Below are positions 39,001 through 54,000 of a stretch of 64,000 nt of DNA, in pieces. A program made the translations under genes and the position numbers. The stretch is from Anastatus disparis (lineage: Eukaryota > Arthropoda > Insecta > Hymenoptera > Eupelmidae). Position 1 is the stretch's first letter. Each line of letters begins with the position of its first letter. Location of the stretch: positions 3,162,001-3,226,000 of the forward strand of contig JAFFSR010000004.1 of NCBI GenBank assembly GCA_017163975.1, read 5' to 3'. The notes beneath the pieces are model-generated. The model had not been told where the DNA came from. It worked only from the letters and a program-made list of their open reading frames with translations, and searched no databases.

Positions 39001-42000
39001 TTGCGAATCCATCGCTCTACCGAGTGAGCTACTGAAGACCTCTAACCATGCAGCTTTTGTTACACAATATAGCTTTATTTCCCGATCACATGGACGGAAT
39101 AATTTAAAAATAGATTTTTATTAGAAATAAATTAAATTATATATATAATGAACACGTAATTTTGCAGATTCAATAATTCATGTATAAAATATATCGAATT
39201 CAAAATTTTTCGATCCGAATTTAAAATATAAAGACTTGTAAGAAAATAATTTTCATATACTTGCTATCGCTTCTTAATATAATTATCGCGGCAAAGAAAA
39301 TTATGGTGAAAAAAAAACAGAGAAATAAGTTTATTTTGAGTTCAAAAGTTTATTAAATGTTTTAATTATTTATATTTGTGATATTAAATGTATCATGTGC
39401 TAATTCAAATTGTTTTATGATGTCCAGTAATTTGTTCAAACTTGTAATTCTGCGTACATCTTTTTGTATCTCTTTTTTGTGTTATTTCAATTAAGATACA
39501 TATTTTATATGAAAGCCAACTGAATATTTACATAATAATGTATAAATCTAAAATAAACCAATTTGTCTTTAATTTTTTAAAATATATATAAATAAAAATA
39601 TACATGGTATTTAAAATATGAGCATTACGGATGGATAATAATTTGTTGATTTTTTTAGTTGGAAATTCAAGTATTATATTTATGAAAAATAACATACATA
39701 TTTATGAAAAAGAAAAAAATCGTGATTATATTTAAAATTTATGATGCAAATTGTAGCATATTTAAAATACATTAGGATTCTGATTGCCCTTTGTTCTTCC
39801 CGTAAACCTCATTTGTTTTGAAAAGGTAATTATCATGTAAATGAATTTCATCAAACCCAGTAAATTCTTACAATTTCAGAAAAGAATTTAACAAACTTGC
39901 TTAAATAACTTCAAACATAAACCATAAGATCTCAAAGCTGCGTGTAAAACAAACTTTTTTTAAAACTCGCTCATCAAATCGCCCTGAAGAAATAAATTTA
40001 CCGCAATGGATAAAACAAAGCGTTTCAGAATGGAATTAAAAGTATAACCAATCTAAAAAAAAAGAAGAAAAAAAGAAAGAACAGACATTAAGGAAAAAAG
40101 TATGTACACTCGTTACAAAAGAAGATAGTAAAAATATTTCTTATGGCTTCACGAAGCCTCTTTTTTTCTTCGTATATGTACATGTAACTTCGACCACCTT
40201 AAGGGACATCCCCACATAAAAGAAAGAGCAATACACTAACGACGTTTTTCCTATTGTACATGTATTGTACAAAACCAATCGTCACCTTCAATTGTCTCTT
40301 AGGGGTGTATAGTTGTAAAGTTACTCGACCTCGATTGTATTTCTAAGAATCGATCTACTTAATACAAGTCATCTCTAATTACTCTCCTCTCTCACTTTCA
40401 TTTCGTTGGATCAATCAATTGATTTTCTAACCCCTCTTAAATAACTTCATTCTTAAGTTAATCCGGTTAATCAAGGAATTTGCGCTATTATGATGGGTTT
40501 GATGATTTAATATTATTGTATTATAAATAAATCGTGATGTAATAATTTGAACCAGAAGAAAAATGATACATTATTTGAGAAAGAACATAGCTTTGATGCA
40601 TTACTTTTAATTAAAATTTAATCTATCATTAGTAAAATTGTATCAAACGAAATTTTTATTATTATATGTAAAAATTATCATTCATAAATTGAAAATATAA
40701 AAATGTAAATTTAAAAAAAGAAGAAAAAAAAACAAAATTTATTGAAACAATTCAAATGAAAGTTCTCTTAAATCGAATTTGTATTATGATTTGTATTATA
40801 ATTTTGAAAAGCTTTTTGTTCTTCATAATCAGCAGAATGTATTAAATCATCTGAAAATTATTTGATTGTACCTCGTGCAAATATAACGTTGTACAGATTA
40901 TACAAAGCATTTTGTTAAATATTAAATAGTTTTAAAAAATTGCAGAAAACAATTACATTAATACACTCGCCATTAATAAATGATAAACACCGTGCTCGTA
41001 TCATAGACATGTAAAACGTTTTTGAAAATTCACTAAAAATAATCTGAAAATCTATAAACATCATTTTCATAAATTAATGTTTTCGTTTATTATGGATAAC
41101 TAATTAATAATGAAACATCGAATGTGGAAAATGTTGTATTATTTACACAACATTTTCCTGTATAATCTAGAGTTAAAAGATTGCAAAACGATAAACATAT
41201 AAATAATTACGTTTTTGTTTAATATTTTATAATACATTGTAAAAGCATCATTATTGAAATTTATGCAATATTTTTAATAACGTAAATTCGAGGATGCCGT
41301 TTTATAATCCCCGCGATGTCATTGAATTCGAAAATAAAGTAAATGATAAATAAAACAATGAAAAAAAATTTTTCTCTTTGTAAATCAATACATCGGATCA
41401 GGCATACAATACTTACGTTCAAATTATAATATTTACGTGACTAAATAAAAAACTATTTGTCAAATATAATTTTTTTAAGAAATTAAAGTAAATAATTTAC
41501 TCCTTTTATCGTTATATTTCAAGGTTAATTTATTTCTTAATATAGGCAAAAACTCTAGAAATTTTCTTTAATTTTTTTCGGAATCATTCTGTAATAATCC
41601 TGCAGATTTTCCAATAGTTTTCCTTGCAGATAATTTTATCATAATCTAGCTGATTTCTCCATGGTCTTTCTGCAAATTTATCTATTGTTTAACTTACAGA
41701 TTCTTTTTGTAAAGGGTGTTCTGATTTTAAAATTGAAATCTGAAATTTCAAAAAAATTTTATCATATAACAATAATATGTATTGTACCTCTATGTTACAA
41801 CATGACCAACAAAAAATAGTGTACCTTTTACTAAAATATTTCGAATTTTATTGATGTTCTGCAAAAGATTAAACCACTTATATATTACATTTTATTTGAC
41901 TTAAAACTATTGTGATAAAAAATTATGATTGATAAATTAATGAGAAACCTGTTTTTAGATTTTTAAATAAAAATTTCAACACAACAATGCATGAATCCAA

Positions 42001-45000
42001 TTATTAACACAACATAAATTTTTAATACACAAATTTTTATGCAAGAAAATATTAATTTAAGTTTACAAAATTTTTCATAGTGTAATTATTTTATACCATC
42101 ATAAAATGGCCCCACAATAAATAACTTAATATTTATTTACATATAAATTAATAAATTTAATAAAAAAAAAGACTGATTATTTACAACATAAATTCAATAA
42201 AAGAAAACTTTTTAACCTTCCATTATCCCACTTCTGTCACCAGGCTGGGCCTAATGTCATCGCTGATAGCAAGTCGTTATCCAGTTGGTATAGGTGTCGG
42301 AAGCGTATTTTTTCCATCAACATTACAACATCTTCACCAACAGCATCAGCAGCACACGCGTCTTGCTGCAGCAGCCGCAGCATCAAGTGCTTTGAGTAAT
42401 GCAGTTGGCCAATCGGACATGGTGGATACAACGACTGACGGTATGCGCGCTGTTATACCTGGCAATGCAGCGAGTGCTTGGCCATTTCCTTGGAATCGAC
42501 CGCACGGTTTGCAAGGACTTGAACATCCGTCGCCTAGCGATGCGACGGGTTCTTTTAGTAGAATTAGTCCTACTTCGGCGTCTTATCCACAAAGAGGTGA
42601 GTTAGTTTTTGCTTTTAGATGATAATTTTTCCGAGGTATTTGATTCTATTTCTGGAAATAAATTAAAAATTTAAAAATAATTATAAATTTTATTTATAAA
42701 ATAAACATATATTACAGAAATTATTTTAAACAAGTTATTTATTCAAATATGAATTAGCGATGAACAACTATATTCTATTGCCTAATAATTGTGCATTTTC
42801 ATGATCAAATTGATGAACATAAAGTTTAAATATTTCTCTAAAAATATACGCTAAAGCAAATCTCACTTTATCAAAAATAACCCGAAAATTATAGTTTTAT
42901 AATAGTTAACCAGTATAAAATTGTATAGTAATCTCCGTTTGCTGATGACTCTTGACGAAGTGAATACTTCACTCTGCATATGTTTATTCAATCAATTTTT
43001 CTGTATGTTCATACAAAGTATCAATTGAATAATCTGGTTGAAGACATATATTTACTTTTGGAACTTGTAATACTATTGCATGGAATGTAATCTTTGTGTA
43101 TTCAGCAAATATACTTTTGTCTACGAAAGTTACCCTTTTGAACAGCCACATATGATATTTGAAATGGAATCTTCAAAGTTAATTCTAAAATCGACAAACA
43201 CCAATTAATTTCGTAGTACCATAATTAGAAAATATTTTTATCTTATAATTTATTATTTTTAATAAGTTCAAAAATTTCTTAATATTTTGCTGAAGAGAAT
43301 AAAATTGTCGCAGTCATTTGTTAAAAAAGTAAACAAAGAACTAAACTAACGATTGATTTTTAGAACACAACAATACTCTCAACGTTTCATAAAAAAAAGA
43401 AAAATATAAACAAAAAAAAAATCGATTGACACGCGCGGTTCAGTAAGCAATTGCAAAGCAACGCCCTTATACGCATTCCCAAATCCAACGGCAGACTTTA
43501 AATCATTTATTTACCACTTGCACAGAGAATTCATCCATAACTTTGTATATATATAAATCCTAGTCCATCAATAACAGCTGCGTGTGTATATATATGCACT
43601 ACGGAAATCGAGTAAAAATCCCTGTAGCTGAAAATTGACGAGCAAGCGAGTGAGATGGAGAGAGAGAGAAAGAGAAACAAGGTACGACTCTTGCGGCTAT
43701 GCAGAGCGAAAAAAAAAATAACACCGTGCGACGATCGCCATGCACATATGTGTATATACATATAAAATAAACGGATCCATCCAATCGCGTGGTAAGCTAC
43801 ATGCAACTCTAATCCGCAAGTGTATATGTATGTATAAGTGCGTGGGCGGACAGAAAAAAAATATAAATATATATGTATATCGTTGAAAATCATCAAATTC
43901 GCAAAAGCACTTGAAACCTGATTCGTTTTTCATGTGTATGTGTCGCTATCCCCCGCGTTATATAAACCAAACCGATAACAAATGTTTTATTGCACCTTTG
44001 GGTATAGCAGACAAAACAGATTCATTTTTATGTGGTTATAAAAAAAAAAAAAAAAGAAACGCGTCATATGAATGCATTTTGAAATATTTATAAAAGTTTA
44101 TATACAATAAAACATATAAATTGTGTTTTTATCACCGAGAGAATACAAATCAGGTTTTATTCTAAATAATAATAGTGATGATCACGTATAATAAGACTCG
44201 ATTGGTATGGCACTTTAGGTATGAATTTTTTTATCAGTTCCAAAATGACTAATTAGAATTCATTAATTATGAGTATTATAGGTATTAATTGGTTTCAATT
44301 TTAACGATGGTCAATTTTCATGAAAGAGTTTATATCTTGTTGAAAAAGTTGAAAATGGTTAGATACTATCAGAATCCACCTGGATTCCATTTGAATTGAT
44401 CGAGGTGGCTCTAACATTTGTACAAAATTGGGGCCCTGCAAAATTTGTGGAATAAGGTAAATGTCCTAGTACATGGCTACCTTAAGAATTGTACCATGTC
44501 CCAATACATATACACGTAAACTTATGTAACTATGTATTGGATGGTACCAATCTAATAGTAGTTATGTACTGGGACAATCACCTTAGTTATGAGAAACTTG
44601 TAAGTTATTTATTTGAACGCTAATTTTTTTTATTATAATAATCGCTATAGTTATCTTAAAATTCCAACTGAAATTCAGGTCGATCTAAATGGTATCTAAC
44701 CTACTCAGTTGAAAATTTTAATATTAACCGATATATGATGACAATAGATTATCAATCACTTGGGTAACAAACATACATTATTTACAAATAATAATTTATA
44801 TTTATTCTTTCTTTTAATAATTCGTAATATTCAATATTGTTCTATTTGACTACTATACAAGATTGATTTTCAATAGATAATCAGAGTTTAAAATAAATGT
44901 CTATTAAAAAAATTGATAAATGTTTTGAAAAGATTCCATAAACATTGAGTGTAGGAATTTCACCATATAAAAACCTAGAAAATTATTTGTAAAAACTGTA

Positions 45001-48000
45001 AATGTACATATTATTCGGGAAGAAATTGAAAATTAGGAATGGACTAAATTTTCATTAGTCATTTTGAACGTTTGACTTCTTAATATTTCAATAAAAAATT
45101 AGAAATCTGAAATTTTTATTATTTTTTTCTGATAAAATTTTTAATTATTTTAAAAAAAATAAAAAAAAGGAAAGTTATGAACCACGTAAAACTCTCATGA
45201 AATATTTTTTCTGGCATATTTTTTAATATTTATTAATAAATAATATATATTATATATAATAAACATTTATATAGGTAACAAAAATATTAAATAAATATGA
45301 AATAAAAATGAAAATATTACATCGCGTAGTTTATTAATTTTTAATTGCTTAATTAAAATATGTATTCATAAAATTTATTGCTATAATAAATTCGCATTAT
45401 ATTCACGCTTCATTCCCTCAAATATATTTACGTAAATTATATACAAAATAAAATCAATAAGCTTATAGAAAAATATTCAGGCAAATATCAACAGAATAAT
45501 TTTTAAAAAAATCCCAAAAAATATTGAATGAAAAAAATACTTAATAAAATGTATACCGTTGTATAAAAATCAATGCCAACATCGTTTTGCCAGCAAGCGA
45601 ATAAAATATTTTCCGTCGCGTTTACATTCTGCCCGGTATTTCTTTTAGTATTAGTTATGTAGATCCCCACTTGTATATACTGCTTTGAAAATCCAATTAA
45701 TAGACCTGACCGCTTATTGACCATTCAACAATCCAGTTTACAAATACACACTGATGTGAATAATGTTTTTACTGCGGCCGTTTTAAAAACAAGATCAAGC
45801 CTTGAACTTTTTTTTAAATACAATTTCTCAATTTTAATAAGAATATTTTGAAATTACTTTTATTTTAGCACGTTGAAATGTTAATTACAATTTACAAAAG
45901 TTAATAATATAATCAATGCTACTCATATTTCAGTGTTTTCTTAATAAAATGTTAGTGATATATTTTCGTCAAAGAAATTTTGAGGTTAGGTTGAAATCAA
46001 TTTATGACCATAACTTGATCATATAATTGCGAATTCATGCAAAAAGTTCTGTTTCTGATTTAAAAATTTTATATTGATGTTTTCGTTTATTATAAGATTA
46101 GAAAATTTAATATTGAATTTAATTGAATGATATTTAATACATTGAAAATACTTTTGAACGTATATTTTTAATTTTTAAACTTAAAAAAATTTAAAAACAA
46201 CAATAAGAAGATTAACTTTTAGAGATCTAACGAAGATAGTGCATTGTATTTGAGTCTCACATTTACCTCTCTTTGGAATATTTTTTTAACATAAAATTAT
46301 GAAGAAAGCCGCGAGTATTTTATTTAAATTTTAATGCATTTAAAAAATTGTATTTATTTATAGTTGCATAGTTCTTTAGTTATTTCTTTAAATTTTTACT
46401 AAAAATATTTTAAAGATAAGATAAAAATCAAATTTTTTATTTAAAATTAAATTTTTAAAAAAATGTTATTTATTCAACAGTAATTAATGATTAAAAATTA
46501 AGATAAAATCAGCAGTGAAATTGAGCATTTATTTTTCATGCACATTTCCGGTTCAATTTTTGTATTAATTTATTCCTTTCAATCTTTACAAAAAGTTGAA
46601 CTTTTTGAATAAATTTTATTTTTAATCGAAATAATTAATTTTAAAATTGTACCATTGTAAAGCATATTTTTTCAAAAAGACTATTCGCAACTTTGAAAAA
46701 TAAAGAGTATTGGACCGAGTGAATGCCATTATTTTCATAATTTTATATTTAAGATCCTGATGCAATCTTTTCTCCTCGTAAGTACTACAAGTAATACGAC
46801 AACTAATATTTAAGTATCGACAAAACAATATTAGAACACAAGAAGCCTTTAACATTTTGAGCAAACGATTTTTTTTCTCACACATTTAATGTTACGTAAC
46901 AAGTAGTAAAGTGCTTTCTATTGCATAACTTAAAATATTGAATTATATCCTTTTTTAACATTTGACAAGACTAAAAAGGTTAACAGCGGAATTTAAACTA
47001 GTACAAGCGAAACTATCCAATAAACACAATATTTGAATTATCAATGTCTTTATTTAGTTGCTGTTATTCGGGTATGTATCTATTGTAATCCGATTAAAAT
47101 TGATGCATCGATTCATCACTGGATTTTATCATTAACTTAAACATTTCAAATTTAATCGGTGTGCGATAGACTAAAAATTTTATTGCTGCACTAAATTAAT
47201 CTATTTGTTGTTAATTATTAAAATGTTTGCTCTATCAATATAGTTTTTAATGTACAATATTTGATTAGTTCTATTAGCTCTGAAACGACAAAAATTTTTT
47301 AAAAATCTAAAAACATAATTTTAAAAAAAATTTTAAAGAAAAATTTTAATTGAAATCACGTTAGTAAAACTTGAATCTAAATACGATATAAATTAAAAAA
47401 TGTTAATGGTTGTAAATTAGTCAGTTGATATCAATAAATTTTAATATGGCCTAAATTAAAGTGGCAAGTCAACTTATAGCTGTGAAATACTCTTGATTCG
47501 AACCATACTCTGGCAGAAAATTTACCATGTTCTAGGTAGAATTTCTGGTCAAAGTAAGTTAAAATGGCACTTGTCTAGAAATTTGATAAAAATTCTTTGA
47601 AAAAAATTTTTAGATAAGTGTTATTTTAACTTATACTGATAAGAAATTCTGCCAAAATGCATTTGAAATAATTATTTGAAAAATAATTAAATTTTTAAAA
47701 TTTACTTAATTAAAATTAGTAATTTTTATTAAAAAAAAAAATACTATAGAAATAGAAAGAAAACAAAATCAAATGAATTGACGAAGTTAAACATAAATGT
47801 TGACATTCCTTTGGTAATTAACATTAAGCGACAGGAAAAAAAAGAGATAAAGATTGTTCAATCGTTCTACAAAAGACCAGTGGCCGCAAGTGAAATTAGC
47901 CGATTTATTGTCTCGTTAAAGGTGCACATAAGAGCTTCAGAAAAAGCAAAGCAGAATATAAAAGAGAGAAAGCAAGCATAGAGAAGCTTAAAAACAAGAG

Positions 48001-51000
48001 GTAAAAGGAAAAAAAAAACGAAAGCAAGTCGCTATTAAGACTTAGTTTGATGCAGAAGCCCCAATAACGCCTCTTTGCTTTATACTTTGGCCGAGAAATA
48101 AGTAAAGCTTGAAGAGGAGGTAAAATGAGATGCTTACCAACCCCCCCTTCAACTCATCGTTATAACAAACGACGATGCTCGATTATTTAATTGTCTTCGA
48201 GCGTGTAAATAGATTTTCCCATTTTAAATTAACTATTTCTCGTTAATTTTGTTATTTTATATTTTTGTTGTGTTAAAATATAAATTTTAATTAGATTAAT
48301 TATTATAAATTTCAATCGATATAAATAATTATTTATAATTTATTTCGTAAATTAATTTCTAAGGAAAAGTTTTTATTAATAAATTTAATAATTGATATGT
48401 TCTTTTTACGTGTTCATTTAAACTCGATTCAGATTAATTTATTCATTTTTTTTCTCATAAAAAATGTCTCATTATTTTGAGATTGTTTTACTATTATTTT
48501 TATTGTACTGATTAAAAATCTAAAGCTAATTTTTATAGAATTTTCAATAACCATTATTCTAAGTTTAATTTGGATTCAAAAGATTCTTTTTAAATTTGAT
48601 AGAGTGATTTTGGTCATCCTTTTATGAAGAAATCCGTAATTTTTGCCCTTATAAAACAGTGCAACCAAACCATCTCCAACCAGAGAAGATGTTGCGTACT
48701 ATTATTTCATATTCTAAGATTGTGATAAGTATCATCATTATTTTGATCCATTGTAAATATGAAAAGGATTTGATTTTTTAAATAGATTTGATTATTTTAT
48801 TGAAATTAATATTGATCATTACATTTTAAACTATCATACAAATAAATAAATGTAAATCTTGAATGGAAATCAATCAGGCGAATGTAAAAAAGGATTTAAC
48901 ACACATAAGAACAGATTTAGTCTAGTAGTTAAAGTATCAGCCTTCTAATTCTGAGGAACCTAATTAGATTCTAATTTATGGCATTCAATATATTTTATTT
49001 AGTGTTTATTATTTAATTGATTAAAATACTAATGAATGAAACCATTCATTGCATTAAGTTTATAAATCTATTATTTAATAATAAAATTAATTTAATACTA
49101 TCCTCTAGAACAAGCTAAAAATTCAATCTTTTAAAATATGACATTTTTCTCCAAGCTTACTCATTTTTTTCCAATTAAGTGAAAATTCACTCTTCCAAAT
49201 TAAGGCAGTTAAATATAACCAATAACGAGTATCTACGTGAGGTCGTCAGTGGCTCAGTCGGTAGAGCGATGGATTCGTAAGCTGAAGGCCCGAGTTCGAA
49301 TCCCGCTCTCGGTCGATTGATACAAGCACCACTGTACGTTACATGTGCTTTGTTCACAAACACACTGATGATCTCCGTCGCTAAATCAGCATCGTAATGC
49401 TAAAATAAATACAGCAACGTTAAATAAAATTAAAAAACAAAGAAAAATTTATCGTACTGTCAATTTCATTTCTTATCTAATTTTTTTTGCAAATGACTAC
49501 TCTTTAAAAAAAATAAGTATTTCGCGAATTTCTAATTTCATAAAAATCCAATTTTTTTTAAAGGCCAAAAAAGAAAGAAATCGATACAACAAATAATTAA
49601 TGAAAAATCTTATCTTTAAAGTTAAAGTAGCTTTTATCGTTTAATAGCCACCTTAATAGTCACTCAATGCGAAGCCATTCTTTATAAACACATTCTTAAT
49701 ACATAAAGAGTGAGACATATATACAAGCCGTTATTCACGTTGAGAAAAGAGATAGGTATGTATATATATATATATAATAGATGAGGAAGACCGGGAGACA
49801 CCTTAGAAAGGTTAATCGGCCGTCGGTGGTAATGTGCTGTATCGACAAGGGCGCTTTACTCATGTATATATATACACATATAATAATAAGGGCTTGTGCG
49901 CGCCTAGAGTATTAGTGTAAGTGCGGCCAGAAGTACTTATAGTCTCAAACTAAAGAGAGAGAGAGAGAGTAAGAAAAATAAAGGTGAGACTATATACATA
50001 TACACGTACAGTAAGAGCAAAACGATCGACGATGGTAAGGCGATCGACGTTGGTTTGTCGAGTATACGACTGAAGCCTTATTTTGAAGCCTTACTCATAG
50101 CTATATATATTTTTCGGCTTGTCGTTACTTGGTATAGATCTTTTAGTTTTGTATGCAACTTGTTTTTTTTTTTTTTTTATACATGTATACACATACATCA
50201 CCACACCAATTTAATTTCTTTACCACTTCTTTCTTTTTTTTAGTTCAGTAAACGTGATTTTTTTTCCTTCACGACTTTTTTTTCAATCGCGTAGCCATTC
50301 GATCATCTGAGAACGAATGAAACCTTTGAGTGTAAGACCAATAAGACGCAATTTGTTTTCTTTCTTTAATAGTTACCAATGATCTAATTTTACGAGTTTA
50401 TTTGATAACAATTGAAGAGAAGGTCTATACTTAAATTTTAGAGTTGTTTTTAGAATGGGTTATGCATGTATACACATTTATAGCGAAATTTAATTTTATT
50501 GGTATTAATGGAGTAATCAAGTTGAAAATGGGATTTAGTTAACTGTTATCAATAACTTTTTTATTGTGCTTGATTTTAGTTTCTAACGGATTATTGCTGT
50601 TCAATTTAAGTTTATTACTATACTCTTAAAAATTTAACAAATTAAAGTTTAACCAATCTTTGCTAATTGAATGTTATGTATGAAATCTCGTTTATTTTTA
50701 AATTGCTATGAATATTTTTTTAAATCTTTGTAATCCAAACAAAATAATCCAATTGCAACAATCAACAATTTGAATGTATAAATGAAAAACGAACTTTGTG
50801 AAATTGTTCTAAAAATATATAAATGAATTCTGAAAAATTTATTTATTTTTTTATAAATAAAAATGTATTAAAAAATGTATAAATTCAAATAAAAAATATT
50901 GCAATATTAAACGTTCTCGTGAAAAAAAAAACATGAAAGCAAACAAAAATCATTGATCAAACGATACTTGAACAAAACCTTTTTTTTTATATTTTAAAAC

Positions 51001-54000
51001 GTACACGCATTAAAACAAATACAAAATCGGGAATAGCTTTGATCGATTTCAACTTTTTTTTTTGTAACCATACCAAACGTCGGATTAAATATCAATTGAT
51101 ACGCTTAACAATATTTCTTTCTTCTCTATGTAGATTATTCGTTGTAAAAAAAAACGAAATTTTCTATATACCACACGCGTTTTCCCTCGATGATAATCGA
51201 TAAGATTGATTGTGAAAACATTGAAAATTTTGAAGGCACGCCATACGTAGATAAACTAATCGAGATGATTTGTCAATTTGCTCTTGACGTATACACTCGA
51301 TAAACTTAACAAGAATTGTTTTAGGGTAAATTATTGACTATTAGGGTTATACTGACCTAAAGTTACGATATCAACTTTATCCATCATTGAAACAATTATT
51401 ATCCAAAAAGATCCTTTTTTGTTTATACATTGAAAAGTTTTTTCAATTTTTCGAATTCACAGATGGATGAATTTAATTAACCCTTTATAAATAGCCCTTT
51501 TAAATTGATTTGTGAATAAAAATAAACTTTTCAATTCTCAATTCTACAAAGCGTGCTTATTGATTTAAAAGAATACCCTTTCATCGAACAAAATTACAAA
51601 GCAATAACCATAATGATGATAATAATTTGTGAGTTATTTTGATATGTAAAATTATTCGATGATTCAATTATTTGCTAGAAACTATTAAATTAATCAGAAT
51701 TGAGATTAATATTTACCGAATAATTGTTAGTTCATTTATTTGATATAACAATTGAATGTATATCAATGATTAAATAATAATCTAACAAGGAGAGTGTCAA
51801 AATTCTGAGTAACGTATTTTTATGTGACTTGGGGATATTTTTTGTTATCTAAAATTGTAAAAGGAGCCGAATTTTGAAAGTTCGATGTTTTTTCTAAAAT
51901 ATATTTTAAAATTCATTCACAAAATTTTTCTAAAATTTAAGATTAAATCTTTTTGATTGAAAAAATTTTAGCAACAAATTCAATCCATCAGAAGATTGAA
52001 AAAAGAATTAAAAGCATAAAAAAAATTATAATTCGAACTGTATCATATTGTTTTCACCTCTTCCCTATTAAAAATCTTTCTTCTCGCCTTTCTTTAAGCT
52101 CATGCCATTTCGCATTTGCCCATAATGTATCTGTAAGAAAGAAAAAACTTTTCAAGCAAACTAAGTGGAATGAATATTTAAGGAAAATCCTTTTCAACGG
52201 CTCAATATACGAACTATTCTTTCCATCTCACATTCACATTTTCGAATGTAAATAAGGTTTGCAAGCGACCACCAACATAAATGCGAACCGCGCTTGATGG
52301 AGTTTAACCTCAACAGTCTCCTAAGGTGCACTCCTGTCACCTAAACATCGGGCATCGATATATCGCTCTTCCAGCCATCAGCGAAAAAAAATAATTTATT
52401 TAAAAATTGTACAGTACGATATATTTATTCAGACGCCCACATGCGCTCTCACGTTCACCCACTTACTTTCTAAAAATAGTTGATACTAATTAATAATTAA
52501 TATTATTTTAAATCCAAAATCCCAACACTTGTCTCGTAGGTTGTAAAAATGTATTGTTGAAATTATGCCAAACTAAAATATATATTTGACGTACAAAAAA
52601 TTAGTTATGAATTCAATAAAAATTGCAACATTTCAATATTTAATATAAAAATATTCGTTGTACAATAATAATGAAACGTCATAACTCTAACTATACGTTC
52701 TGTTAAACGAGGTATATTCCACAATTGAAATATCGAATATTCATCAATAAGTACAATAATTTGTCAATTCACCAATTATAACAAGCTCAAATGATTTGAT
52801 GTCCTAATCAGTAATACAATGATATCAATGAAATTTCTGTTAAATTTCATAACGATTGGCTTTAACTTTACAAAAGCAATTATTTTATTACATCAGAATA
52901 CGTTCATTTAATTATATAGTATACTCGGTATTTAATATTATTAATTCTATGATAAATAATACGTTTATATAAATGATTTGTATTTATTAATATTTACTTT
53001 GTTAGTTTGCTAAATTAAATGTTAAATTTCTAGATTACAGTGTAATAATTTGCTCTATGACTGCTAAATAAGTGATCTTAAAGTAATAAAAATAACGACA
53101 AATTTTTGATGGATATTAAAACATGACATCAGGGATCCATATTTTAATATATGAAGTAATTATTAAAAAAATCTGTAAATTTTTAATATTTTTTAATCTT
53201 GTTACTTAATGCATAACTATTTAATTTTGCTTTTCTCATTCAGAATTGTAAAGTTACATTATTAGCTGTAACTAATCTGGTTACTTCTACCGGATTCTGT
53301 TTGACTCCATCAAATTTCTGTTTAACACAGTCAATTATTCAAATAAAATTAAATTCTTTTTTAAAAAATAACATAAATGTAATCCATTATGTAAGTAATT
53401 TTACATCATGAAATCATATTAATCAATGAAAATATGTATACTAAATTAACAAAATATTTATTTTAAAAGAAAAAAAAGGTTCGATAGAATTTTCATATAT
53501 TAATTATAAGCTCAACAAAAGCTCATGGCTCCTTTCAAAATGATTTTCCATTTATTTTCTACTGACCACAGTAATGTACGCGAAACATTATATAATTCAT
53601 TTGAAAATGCCGTTCCAGCAGACGCTTAATTGGCGCGAAATTTCTATGCTGTTATTGCATCCATCGATCGACTAAATGCAATTTAACTATACGCCTTTTA
53701 TATCCCCATCTCTTTCTCTCTTTATCTCATTCTCTTTCAATTCCTGCTCTATTTTATTGATGCAAATAATCTGTATCGTTTTCCATTGATGAAGAATTAC
53801 GCAAATTGACGTTTTACGTTAAAGCTTTGGTTAAGGCCGAGCTAACGTGTTTATTTTCCGAAAATCCTGAACGTTGTGGTTCTGATATTTTAACAAAAAA
53901 AAACTTTCAATTATCCTATATATAATCTATCAAACGCATGTTTTTTTATTTAAAAAAGATATTCGGTTTTTAGTTTCAAACGAAATTGAAAAAAATAAAC

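Larger units (their letters stand above)
23168..42243 (+). other. Hmx intron 1 (19 kb)
   Basis: AT-rich intron between coding exons 1 and 2, with no convincing coding sequence on either strand. It carries a small palindromic element just 64 bp after the donor (23231-23437), a CT/GA-rich belt (24600-24960), three SINE copies (27368-27558, 35519-35710, 38850-39042), a TA microsatellite (29992-30033), and islands of more balanced composition near 29100-29560, 30350-30830, 31600-31740, 34920-35240, 36630-36835, 37550-37880 and 40170-40400. The rest is featureless AT-rich DNA. Introns of developmental regulators often hold enhancers, and the islands are the places to look. Confidence 0.85.

Noticed and set aside
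38810..39124. 104-codon frame in intron 1
   Set aside because: It reads through SINE copy E in antisense and has no protein-like features outside it.
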